A DNA stretch of 6,741 nt from an uncultured bacterium (lineage in GTDB: Bacteria > Verrucomicrobiota > Kiritimatiellia > UBA8416 > CALETX01). Below are positions 1 to 6,270 of this stretch, piece after piece (within the stretch, counting starts at the first letter, position 1; each line of letters begins with the position of its first letter). Location of the stretch: NCBI GenBank assembly GCA_937920455.1, contig CALETX010000293.1, positions 1 to 6,741 on the forward strand. The letters are read 5' to 3'. A program made the position numbers and the translations under genes. The notes below the pieces were generated by a model. The model had not been told where the DNA came from. It saw only the letters and a list, made by a program, of their open reading frames with translations, and made no database searches.

Positions 1-132
1 TTTCGCGCATTGTCGGTGGCGCCGTCTCAACAGCAGAATCCGGGTTTATTCTTACCCAACGGGCTTTTTGAGAAGGAGATCCTCCCCGACAGCAGGAAGA
101 TTTGCAAAGGCGTCAAGAGGCTGCTACGTTAA
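1..132 (+). CDS. 3' end of an unidentified upstream gene (partial)
   Basis: Frame 1 is open from the left edge to a TAA at 130-132 and encodes 43 residues ending in KICKGVKRLLR. The other two plus frames look less like protein: frame 2 is arginine-rich, and frame 3 stops at 69-71. Third positions in frame 1 are mostly G or C, which fits coding use. No start lies in the window, so the gene would begin further left. The stretch contains GLFEKEILPDSRKICKG, which looks like an ordinary soluble C-terminus, but I do not recognise the family. The stop is about 36 bases before the next gene, in the same direction and frame, so the two may share a transcript. It could be non-coding; the evidence is only reading frame and composition. 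Confidence 0.45.
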   Translation, partial: FRALSVAPSQQQNPGLFLPNGLFEKEILPDSRKICKGVKRLLR

Positions 133-168
133 CCACAGGCATGCTGTTACGGATCAACGGCGCACTTG

Positions 169-1422
169 ATGAATGGCTACAAGTCAAAATTCACGCGTCT
201 TTCAGCCACCTGTGGCCTGATCTTCAGGGAGTCCGCTGCAGGATTCATGCGGATCAACGGGTTCGATCGAGCGGCCGCGCTTGCTTTTTACGCATTTCTT
301 TCGCTCATCCCCCTCCTTTTCCTTGAGATACTTGTCGTGACTCATATTGTTCGATCGTCCGAAACCGCCGTGGAACTCCTGGGCTCAATGACGGACAATG
401 CAACTCCTGTCTCATTCCAATTCATCCTGAGAGAGCTCTTTGCTCTTTCGGTGCGGCGAACATGGGGACTCCTCACGCTTGCAATACTCCTTTGGTCTGC
501 CACTCCGCTGGCATCCGGAATACGTAACGCGTTCAACGCAATATTCAGGCCGAGGAAAACCATGGCTTTCTTGCGAGGCTTGATGCTCGATGTTTCAGCC
601 GTTATGGTGCTTCTTGCGCTTCTAGGCACTGGAGTAATTTTCAGACTTGCATTCGTCAGTGTCCTCCCATCACTTCCCTCTGGCGTTGCTTTTGCAATGT
701 CCTCAATATACAGAGCGTCAGCCGTAGTCGGCCTCCCTCTAGGTTTCCTGATTGTGTATCGTATTCTCGTGCCTGTAAGACTGAAGCTGCGTAATATGAT
801 TTCAGGAAGCGTCCTGACGTCGTGTATGCTGTGGGCCATGGGCCCTCTCTTCTCATGGATACTGAGATACAACCCCAATCTTGGAGTGGTGTTCGGCTCC
901 CTCAAGACAATATTCCTTCTCTTTGTATGGGTATATTATTCAGCAATCGCGATACTCTTCGGCACCGAAATCATGGCAAACATATCCAGACGTGACGTCC
1001 TGGTACTGGGAAAGCTGTTTTCTCTGCCGACAAACCGTATCCCACGCGTCCTTATTGAACGCTACACGGAGAGATACGAACCTTGCGAACGCATCTTCTC
1101 TGAAGGCGATCGCGACGCCGATGCCATGTATTATGTGATGGATGGTCAAGTCATCCTTAGCCGGAATGGCCTCAATATCGCAACGATCTCCGGCGGAGAA
1201 TACTTCGGAGAAATGGCCATGTTGCTTGACGCAGTGCGCACAACTTCCGCTACAGCAGGCAGCGACGGAGCCACACTGGTCGTCATTTCAAAGACGAGCT
1301 TTGAAGCAATACTGCATGAAAACCCATCGGCTGTTCTTGCACTGTTGAAGAAAATGGCCGAGCGTCTGCAGAAAGTCGAAACTCTCTCCCGGACGACCAG
1401 CAACACAACACATCAGGTCTGA
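169..1422 (+). CDS. YihY/BrkB family membrane protein with C-terminal cyclic-nucleotide-binding domain
   Basis: This 417-residue inner-membrane protein has two parts. Residues about 1-275 match the YihY/virulence factor BrkB family, formerly misnamed ribonuclease BN: an N-terminal amphipathic stretch, then AAALAFYAFLSLIPLL as helix 1 (about 35-60), four more hydrophobic segments, and the family's closing helix after NPNLGVVFGSLKTI, ending in LFGTEIM. Residues about 290-405 form a cNMP-binding beta-barrel: IFSEGD, YYVMDGQV, then a phosphate-binding cassette GEMAMLLDAVRTT, with G347, E348 and R357 the expected ligand contacts. The closing helix (LLKKMAERLQKVETL) resembles the C-helix of CRP-type domains. 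Family length without the domain is about 270-300 residues. YihY/BrkB transport or structural function is unsettled; cytoplasmic nucleotide gating is my inference. TTG at 166 and ATG at 247 are alternative starts. ATG 169 keeps the usual segment before helix 1 but has no good ribosome site, consistent with coupling to the gene upstream. Confidence 0.88.
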   Translation: MNGYKSKFTRLSATCGLIFRESAAGFMRINGFDRAAALAFYAFLSLIPLLFLEILVVTHIVRSSETAVELLGSMTDNATPVSFQFILRELFALSVRRTWGLLTLAILLWSATPLASGIRNAFNAIFRPRKTMAFLRGLMLDVSAVMVLLALLGTGVIFRLAFVSVLPSLPSGVAFAMSSIYRASAVVGLPLGFLIVYRILVPVRLKLRNMISGSVLTSCMLWAMGPLFSWILRYNPNLGVVFGSLKTIFLLFVWVYYSAIAILFGTEIMANISRRDVLVLGKLFSLPTNRIPRVLIERYTERYEPCERIFSEGDRDADAMYYVMDGQVILSRNGLNIATISGGEYFGEMAMLLDAVRTTSATAGSDGATLVVISKTSFEAILHENPSAVLALLKKMAERLQKVETLSRTTSNTTHQV

Positions 1423-1553
1423 GAACTCACATCGGACAACTAGTCACTATAAGTGAATGCCGGCACTATGCATTCGGCGACAGACCAGCCACAAGAGTAA
1501 ACTACTCGAAAAGGGCTCCGTCGTCGTTGGGCCGCAAGCGCAGATTTGTTATT
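1423..1553. other. Convergent intergenic gap
   Basis: This 131-base gap lies between the stops of the convergent BrkB-type and rubrerythrin genes. I see no convincing intrinsic terminator: neither strand has a GC-rich stem followed by a T run. The only clear symmetry is a short perfect inverted repeat, TCACT-ATA-AGTGA, at 1444-1456. Its 5-bp stem and 3-base loop are too weak to call a terminator. No small gene with a credible start and ribosome site was seen. Confidence 0.5.
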
Positions 1554-2090
1554 TCAGTAGTTCTCCTCAGCAAGCTCAAAAAACGCCTGAGGATGCTTGC
1601 ACACCGGACATTGCTTTGGCGCTGAAGAAGATTTGTGAATATAGCCGCAGTTTCTGCAGTGCCACTTGACCGGCTTGTCCTTCCTGAACACGCCGTCAGC
1701 CTCGACACTGGCCAGCAGCTTCCGGTATCGCTCACGATGCGTAGCTTCAACCTTGGCAATCCCTTCAAATGTCTCGGCTATCTCGTCAAAGCCCTCTTCA
1801 CGAGCCTCTTTGGCCATACGTGGATACATTTCCGTGGTCTCGTAATTCTCGCCGTTCATAGCGTCGCGAAGGTTAGACGCGGTATTCCCGATTCCCCTCA
1901 AATATTTAAAATGAAGTTTTGCATGCTCCTTCTCGTTTTCGGCAGTGTCCAGGAAAATGGCTGCAATCTGCTCGTATCCCTCCTTCTTGGCCACGGACGC
2001 AAAGAAAGTGTACTTGTTCCTGGCCATAGATTCGCCGGCAAACGCCTCGTGCAGATTCTTCTCGGTCTTCGTCCCCTTCAACGATTTCAC
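1554..2090 (-). CDS. rbr: Rubrerythrin (NADH-linked peroxide reductase, diiron plus rubredoxin)
   Basis: This 178-residue protein is a full-length classical rubrerythrin, close to the 191 residues of the Desulfovibrio protein. Rubrerythrin reduces hydrogen peroxide to water in the cytoplasm of anaerobes, taking electrons through its rubredoxin centre. Residues 1-130 form the ferritin-like four-helix bundle. The expected diiron ligands are visible: E20 in FAGES, E53 and H56 in ENEKEH, E84 and E87 in ETTEMYP, and E115 and H118 in EATH. Residues 141-178 form the rubredoxin domain, with iron cysteines C145/C148 (CRNC) and C161/C164 (CPVC). The start is GTG at 2090: it gives the family's conserved N-terminus [13 protein letters not shown], sits 5 bases after GGAGG, and an in-frame TGA lies upstream. 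The ATG two bases earlier is followed at once by TGA. No partner redoxin, superoxide reductase or PerR gene is adjacent; the gene appears monocistronic. Confidence 0.97.
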   Translation of the reverse strand: MKSLKGTKTEKNLHEAFAGESMARNKYTFFASVAKKEGYEQIAAIFLDTAENEKEHAKLHFKYLRGIGNTASNLRDAMNGENYETTEMYPRMAKEAREEGFDEIAETFEGIAKVEATHRERYRKLLASVEADGVFRKDKPVKWHCRNCGYIHKSSSAPKQCPVCKHPQAFFELAEENY

Positions 2091-2093
2091 ATT

Positions 2094-2100
2094 CTCCTCC
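2094..2100 (-). promoter_or_regulatory. Ribosome binding site fixing the GTG start of rubrerythrin
   Basis: The minus strand reads GGAGGAG-AAT-GTG. Counted from the GGAGG core, the GTG at 2090 is 5 bases away. The competing ATG at 2092 is only 3 bases away and runs straight into TGA. The site therefore supports GTG. Confidence 0.8.
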
Positions 2101-2110
2101 CTTCAATCCT

Positions 2111-2119
2111 AAAAAAAAA
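2111..2119. repeat. Homopolymer tract, A9 (T9 on the rubrerythrin strand)
   Basis: Nine consecutive A (T on the transcribed strand) lie in the rubrerythrin 5' leader, between the predicted -10 hexamer and the ribosome site. No stable stem lies immediately before it, so it is not a normal terminator. Tracts of this length can vary by slippage during replication or transcription. Confidence 0.85.
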
Positions 2120-2126
2120 CATCGCT

Positions 2127-2154
2127 ATTCTACATCAAATGCCGCATAAGGCAA
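2127..2154 (-). promoter_or_regulatory. Probable sigma70-like promoter of rubrerythrin
   Basis: Read on the minus strand, TTGCCT (2149-2154) and TAGAAT (2127-2132) are separated by 16 bases and match the -35 and -10 consensus at 4 and 5 of 6 positions. Transcription would begin near 2120, leaving a leader of about 30 bases that contains the T9 tract. A short inverted repeat, TGCC-N6-GGCA (2140-2153), overlaps the -35 and could be an operator, but its arms are only 4 bases. The promoter is inferred from sequence alone. Confidence 0.55.
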
Positions 2155-2165
2155 GGAATATATCC

Positions 2166-2194
2166 CTCGCCCGCGGCGTTTTCGCTGTCGAGGT
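2166..2194. other. Imperfect stem-loop downstream of the beta-helix gene
   Basis: The plus strand has outer arms CCTCG (2166-2170) and CGAGG (2190-2194), and an inner GCG-TTTT-CGC stem with an asymmetric internal loop. It lies about 40 bases after the stop of the beta-helix gene and upstream of the rubrerythrin promoter, where a terminator for the operon would be expected. There is no T run after it on the minus strand, so a role as intrinsic terminator is doubtful. It might stabilise the 3' end of the mRNA. Confidence 0.3.
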
Positions 2195-2232
2195 TTTGGA
2201 AACACAAAGGAAGGAGCGCAGCGAACTGTCGG

Positions 2233-4998
2233 CTAATGAACTACAAAGACAGTCCCGCCCGCGGGACGACTCTCATAAGCTCCCATGTCAACGGCAGAGC
2301 CGTTGACCCGTTTGTCTTTATCAAGGTCCAGCCATCCTGTCATTTCTGACAAGGTGAATCCTGCATTGAGGCAGGGAGAAATTTTGCGCAGGCGGTAGTT
2401 GCCGTTCGCGCTGTCCGCAAAGTGTGGATCATTTGTGATGTTTCCATTGACGCCGGGAGTCAGATCCGGACTGCAAGAGTAGCCCACTGAAGAGGTGTCG
2501 CCGTACAAATTGTTGCCGCTGTTAGTCGCTGCATTGTGGAAAATGATGCAGTTGGTGACCATGCCTTTTGCGCCAGCAGCAACACAGATTCCGCCTCCAA
2601 CTGACCCAGCCAAGTTATGGGCTATAGTACAGTTGATTACAGACCCGCCATGTCCGCCCCAGCTGTCAATATAGACGCCGCCGCCGTATCCATACGAACC
2701 ATTGGGTGCCTTGTTTGAAACGATGAGGCTATTTGCGAGACGGGCATAGCTGACTAGAGACACGCCGCCACCGCTGGACCACGTAGCCGAGTTTGCGACA
2801 ACTTGACATCGGTCCATTACAGTGCCCGAATTTCGCAGATAAACTGGGGCGTAAACCATAGACACACAACTCCGCACGGCGCTGTCAACGACAAAACCTC
2901 CTGTTGCGTAGATGCCACCGCCATACGTGGCAGCACATCCTTCAATCACGCAGTTGCTTGCAACACCGCCATCCATCCAAATCCCTCCGCCCTGGCCATC
3001 GTTACCCCCATGATTGCAGTTTTTGAGCTGACATTCGCTTAGGAGACCTGACGACATTCTCACGCCTGCGCCGGCGTCTGCCCCCGATGCCGAGCAGTTC
3101 ACCAAAAGCGTGTTGGTAACAGTGCCGGATCGCAGGCGAATGCCCCCTCCGCCGTGAGCAGAATTGTTTGCGGATGTTCTGCAGTTTGTGATGATGCAAT
3201 CATAGACCGCGCCGTCGACAATATCAACGCCGCCTCCTGAGGATGGGCTGTCGCCGTCCGCCAAAGTAACGCCTCTCAGTGCGGCTCCGCCACTCAGCTT
3301 GAAGATGCCGAAGGCTCCGAAATTTGTGTCGCGCCTTATGACGGTTGCGTCGGCGCCGTTTTCCCCCACAAGCATAACTCCCGCCAGATCAAGTCTGCCG
3401 GTTGCGAAGTATACGCCGTTTGTCACTCTGATCACACAACCTGATGGCGCAACAGCAACCGCATGGTGGAGATTGGTGGCTGCTTTTGCCCAAGTATCGT
3501 AGGGAGAAACTGAGGTTCCGTCGCCCGACACGAAAATGTTAGATGCGAATGCTGAAACGTAATCTGATCTTGTAAACGAAGCAGTTTCGTTGATTTCATT
3601 GGTCACAACAAGTTTCACAGAATATAACCCCGATGTCACAAAGGTGTTTGTGACCACCCCTAATCCCGGGCCGGTACGGTCAAAAGCTCCATCGTTGTCA
3701 AAATCCCAGCCGTACCAGGTGATGACGATGTTTGAACCAACAGCTGAAGCGGTAAAAACCACATCCACAGGCACAATCCCTGAACGCGGACTGCCGGTAA
3801 ATGTCACCCCAAATGGCGGAGGCGGACGGTCCGGCGCTTCGAAGCACCCCATGTCGTATTGCGCGCCGCCGCTTCCGTCACCGTTTTGTGGCCTTAGATT
3901 GCCGTCAAGATCAACGGTCAGACCGGAAATGGCAATGCCAGAGTCAATACAGGGAGAGTTAGAAGAAAGATGATAGCCGTCCGCAAAGAGTGGTTCGTCG
4001 GTAATGTTGCCATTGATACCAGGCGTCAAATCAGGGCTGCAGGAGTATCCCACCGACGCCACGCTGCCGTAGAAATTATTGCCGCTGGTGCCCGCGGTAT
4101 TGTTGAAAATGATTGTATTGCTGACGGCTCCCGATTCGCCAACAAAATTGTAAATGCCTCCTCCCTGATTGCCAGCCGAATTGTCCGCCACTGTGCAGTT
4201 GATGACAAAAGCCCCTTCCGGGCCAAGATAAATTCCACCGCCCAGACCGGTTATATTATTAGATACCACGAGGCTATTTTCGAGTTTGGCGCTGCCCGCC
4301 AGTCGTATTCCTCCACCATAGTTGCCAGCAGAATTGCCGATAAATCTGCAGCGACTTACCGTCGCTGGACCGTTAACGTAAGCGGTGGACTGGTAGGAAG
4401 CATTACAATTGCGGACAGTCACGTTTTCCACGCGTTGCGCCGCTGTGGCTGATGAAATCTTGAAGCCAACCGATTCAAAACCATTACAGTTTTCGATTAT
4501 TGTGTCATAGATACTCAACCTGTAGCCGTGCGCGCCTGCAAAGGAGTTCTTGATGACGCAATTGGATATCACTGGCCCCGCCCATTGGGTGTAAAAGGCC
4601 ACGGCCCGCCAGCCGGTTGCGCAACATAGGGTGATCCCCTCCAGAGTCATTGCGCGATCTGCCTTGATTCCATATCCAGTGTGTCGCACGTGCAGGATCG
4701 TGTTCGACGGGCCATTGACTCCGCGTAATAAGGCGGTGTTTGTGAAAACCAGAGTGTTGGTGACCACATATGTTCCGTTGCTTACCAGGATCATATCTGT
4801 GTCATTCGATACCAGAGCAACGGCGTCATGAATATTTGTTGCTGCGCGTTCCCAAGTGTTGAAACGGTTGGTGATGTCATGAGTGCCATTTGTGGCCACG
4901 TAAAAAATGTCGGCACGACTTTTCGCCACGAGAAAAAGAGATATCACCGTTGCTGTCAGGATTCTTTGGATAACAAGCATCTCACGTTTTCCCTTCAT
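2233..4998 (-). CDS. Secreted double beta-helix protein with central PKD domain and choice-of-anchor-Q-like ends
   Basis: This 921-residue protein begins with a signal peptide: positive residues (KGKRE), a hydrophobic stretch about 8-24, and likely cleavage after SRA at residue 29. Residues about 30-390 form a right-handed parallel beta-helix module. It contains pectate-lyase-like turns of the type NCTVADNSAGNQGGGI and ends in a SPCIDSG...DLDGNLRP...YDMGCFE segment, the pattern of choice-of-anchor Q proteins. Residues about 390-480 are a PKD domain, with YGWDFDNDG at its core. Residues about 485-921 repeat the beta-helix and end in SPCLNAG...DLDKDKR...VDMGAYE. The start ATG at 4998 has a perfect AGGAGG 6 bases upstream and overlaps the regulator's stop as ATGA, so the genes are translationally coupled. 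Beta-helix proteins of this kind bind or cut polysaccharides or act as adhesins. I see no definable catalytic set, so enzyme activity is not claimed. The C-terminus ends about 10 residues after the last motif, with no LPXTG, PEP-CTERM or obvious autotransporter barrel. Confidence 0.88.
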   Translation of the reverse strand: MKGKREMLVIQRILTATVISLFLVAKSRADIFYVATNGTHDITNRFNTWERAATNIHDAVALVSNDTDMILVSNGTYVVTNTLVFTNTALLRGVNGPSNTILHVRHTGYGIKADRAMTLEGITLCCATGWRAVAFYTQWAGPVISNCVIKNSFAGAHGYRLSIYDTIIENCNGFESVGFKISSATAAQRVENVTVRNCNASYQSTAYVNGPATVSRCRFIGNSAGNYGGGIRLAGSAKLENSLVVSNNITGLGGGIYLGPEGAFVINCTVADNSAGNQGGGIYNFVGESGAVSNTIIFNNTAGTSGNNFYGSVASVGYSCSPDLTPGINGNITDEPLFADGYHLSSNSPCIDSGIAISGLTVDLDGNLRPQNGDGSGGAQYDMGCFEAPDRPPPPFGVTFTGSPRSGIVPVDVVFTASAVGSNIVITWYGWDFDNDGAFDRTGPGLGVVTNTFVTSGLYSVKLVVTNEINETASFTRSDYVSAFASNIFVSGDGTSVSPYDTWAKAATNLHHAVAVAPSGCVIRVTNGVYFATGRLDLAGVMLVGENGADATVIRRDTNFGAFGIFKLSGGAALRGVTLADGDSPSSGGGVDIVDGAVYDCIITNCRTSANNSAHGGGGIRLRSGTVTNTLLVNCSASGADAGAGVRMSSGLLSECQLKNCNHGGNDGQGGGIWMDGGVASNCVIEGCAATYGGGIYATGGFVVDSAVRSCVSMVYAPVYLRNSGTVMDRCQVVANSATWSSGGGVSLVSYARLANSLIVSNKAPNGSYGYGGGVYIDSWGGHGGSVINCTIAHNLAGSVGGGICVAAGAKGMVTNCIIFHNAATNSGNNLYGDTSSVGYSCSPDLTPGVNGNITNDPHFADSANGNYRLRKISPCLNAGFTLSEMTGWLDLDKDKRVNGSAVDMGAYESRPAGGTVFVVH
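2425..2547. repeat. Internal DNA duplication, copy in the second helix module
   Basis: This segment aligns without gaps to 3991-4113, at a constant offset of 1566 bases. A hand count gives about 74% identity over 123 bases. Both copies encode the SVGYSCSPDLTPG-[VI]-NGNIT stretch that closes a beta-helix module. The match shows that the two halves of the protein arose by duplication. Confidence 0.8.
3991..4113. repeat. Internal DNA duplication, copy in the first helix module
   Basis: Partner of the repeat at 2425-2547, in the same orientation and codon register. At protein level the matching stretch includes GNNFYGSVASVGYSCS here against GNNLYGDTSSVGYSCS in the other copy. Divergence is too high for ongoing gene conversion to be obvious. 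Confidence 0.8.
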
Positions 4999-6176
4999 GG
5001 CGGTCCTCCTGCAGATTCGGTTATGCGGGATTGATAGGCCACACCGGTCGCATCTTGTGAGACGAACGCTCCAGTTTGATCCTCTACGTGGAGTGTGTAT
5101 GGTATTCTGACCACCCGGGATTCCGGTTTGGCGCCTGTGATTAGCGTGCATATCATTTCAGAGAGAGACTGGGCAAACTCTTCAGGATCAATTTCATAGA
5201 GCGCCACGGGGAACGCCACAGGCTTTAGCAGTCCATGATTTGCATTCGCAACCACAGTAAGCTGTTCCGGTATCCTAACGCCCATTTCCAAAATGGCATG
5301 ACTGGCTTCCTCGAACAAAACATCGTCAGTAACAATCAGTCCATCTGGCTTGGCTTCTCCCCGGGCTGCCCATATCTCTCGAAACTGGGCCCAACCCGCG
5401 CCTCGTTGCGAAGGATGGAGATCTCCTCTAACCCATTCTGCACGATAAGGAAGGCCCGCCAAGGCCAGCGCCTCGCGGAATCTTGCGACAGCGGATCCAG
5501 GACTGGACACTTGCGCATAAGAAAAACGCCAGCCAAGAAGTGCTATTTCTCTGCATCCTCTGTTGCGCAGAAATCTCACCGCCGAAGGAATGATTGAACA
5601 TGGATCTATTTCTACCACGTATTCAAAAGCATTTGGAGATCCGTCTGCAACAAGTGGAATGCCTTTCTTACGCACTGGCCCCAACCAATCTGGAAAAGGC
5701 AGTGTGGCGATCGAAACTACGCCAAGGATTCTATCAAGCTCAAGGTCTTCAAGAAACTCGTGACAAGTAAATCCCACCGAAGGATCTGGCTTGTCGGCAT
5801 ACCCAATGTAAAGTCGTGAGGAATACCCTTTTTTATTCAGTTTACTCCTGAGCGCTCTGATTACAACTCGGAAGAACGGCGTGGCTTCATGAGACAAAAT
5901 GTCATAGTCAGAAAGAATAGCAACATAACGAGGTTGAACAGAAACGTTTTCAGATTCAGAGGCACCTCCGCTACCGCTAACGAAGCATCCTGAACCCTGC
6001 CTTACCTCAACAAAACCGTCAGCCTGGAGAGCCATCATAGCAGTCCGTACTGTGTTCTGACTGACACGGAAACGTCGGGCAAGGGCTGCAAAAGACCCCA
6101 GCCGCTCGCCCGGCTGCATCCGGCTGATCTCCTTTTTCATTACAGCTATAATGTGCATGTGAAGATTACTTCTCAT
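4995..6176 (-). CDS. GntR-type DNA-binding domain fused to LacI-like ligand sensor; transcriptional regulator
   Basis: This 393-residue regulator has the architecture of AraR of Bacillus. Residues about 5-68 are a GntR winged helix-turn-helix: PGERLGSFAALARRF, recognition helix around VSQNTVRTAMMALQADGF, and wing VRQGSGCFV. Residues about 82-375 have the periplasmic-binding-protein fold used by LacI/GalR sensors, including RYVAILSDYD at the first strand and PDGLIVTDD followed by EMGVRIPEQLTVVANANHG, which parallels the usual LacI sequence near the C-terminal lobe. The ligand is probably a sugar, by family analogy only. ATG at 6176 is preferred because GAAGGA lies 6 bases upstream. A GTG at 6212 would add 12 residues with no better site. 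The stop (TGA 4997-4995) overlaps the beta-helix gene's start, so the regulator and its likely target are co-transcribed, implying autoregulation. Confidence 0.93.
   Translation of the reverse strand: MRSNLHMHIIAVMKKEISRMQPGERLGSFAALARRFRVSQNTVRTAMMALQADGFVEVRQGSGCFVSGSGGASESENVSVQPRYVAILSDYDILSHEATPFFRVVIRALRSKLNKKGYSSRLYIGYADKPDPSVGFTCHEFLEDLELDRILGVVSIATLPFPDWLGPVRKKGIPLVADGSPNAFEYVVEIDPCSIIPSAVRFLRNRGCREIALLGWRFSYAQVSSPGSAVARFREALALAGLPYRAEWVRGDLHPSQRGAGWAQFREIWAARGEAKPDGLIVTDDVLFEEASHAILEMGVRIPEQLTVVANANHGLLKPVAFPVALYEIDPEEFAQSLSEMICTLITGAKPESRVVRIPYTLHVEDQTGAFVSQDATGVAYQSRITESAGGPP
5005..5010 (-). promoter_or_regulatory. Perfect Shine-Dalgarno for the beta-helix gene
   Basis: AGGAGG on the minus strand, 6 bases before ATG 4998 and inside the last codons of the regulator gene. 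It settles the start at 4998 rather than an upstream in-frame codon reaching 5151, which would overlap the regulator by 157 bases and place 51 residues ahead of the signal peptide. Confidence 0.85.
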
Positions 6177-6182
6177 GGTGCG

Positions 6183-6188
6183 TCCTTC
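6183..6188 (-). promoter_or_regulatory. Shine-Dalgarno fixing the regulator start
   Basis: GAAGGA on the minus strand lies 6 bases before ATG 6176. The other in-frame candidate, GTG 6212, has only GAGT-like sequence upstream. The ribosome site therefore selects the 393-residue product. Confidence 0.7.
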
Positions 6189-6227
6189 AATAAAACTCTC
6201 AATGTCATTCACTCACTCAATATCTTT

Positions 6228-6256
6228 ATCCTACTATAACTCGTTACCCTTGTAAA
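6228..6256 (-). promoter_or_regulatory. Probable sigma70-like promoter of the regulator/beta-helix operon
   Basis: On the minus strand TTTACA (6251-6256) and TAGGAT (6228-6233) are separated by exactly 17 bases, matching the consensus at 5 and 4 of 6 positions. Transcription would start near 6221, about 45 bases before the regulator ATG. A weak inverted repeat, TTAC-CCTT-GTAA, at 6244-6255 on the plus strand overlaps the -35 and is a candidate operator for autoregulation. GntR and LacI-type proteins usually bind longer palindromes, so this part is uncertain. Confidence 0.6.
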
Positions 6257-6270
6257 GCAGTTTTGAAATA

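Noticed and set aside
102..326. 74-residue open frame starting at TTG 102
   Set aside because: It overlaps the BrkB-type gene in another frame and shows no family resemblance. Frame 1 explains both the upstream stretch and the gene better.
342..905. 187-residue open frame on the minus strand
   Set aside because: It is antisense to the BrkB-type membrane domain, is rich in Arg/Ser/Thr as expected of a shadow frame, and has no recognisable motif.
1444..1456. TCACT-ATA-AGTGA as a transcription terminator
   Set aside because: The stem is only 5 AT-rich base pairs and no T run follows on either strand.
1635..2306. 223-residue open frame on the plus strand
   Set aside because: It runs antisense to rubrerythrin and into its promoter region. 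The rubrerythrin frame has all iron ligands, and this one shows no domain or ribosome site.
2425..4113. Repeated segments as a CRISPR-like or mobile array
   Set aside because: The copies are coding duplications in one reading frame, diverged to about 74%, with no regular spacer structure.
3970..4452. 160-residue open frame on the plus strand
   Set aside because: Shadow of the beta-helix gene; its composition simply mirrors the repeated Asn/Gly/Thr codons on the other strand.
4999..5151. Upstream extension of the beta-helix gene by 51 residues to a start at 5151
   Set aside because: It would overlap the regulator gene by 157 bases and put a basic, unrelated stretch ahead of a clear signal peptide. 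The ATG at 4998 has a perfect AGGAGG at ideal spacing.
6177..6212. GTG start at 6212 for the regulator
   Set aside because: The extra 12 residues precede the normal beginning of a GntR domain, and ATG 6176 has a well-spaced GAAGGA.
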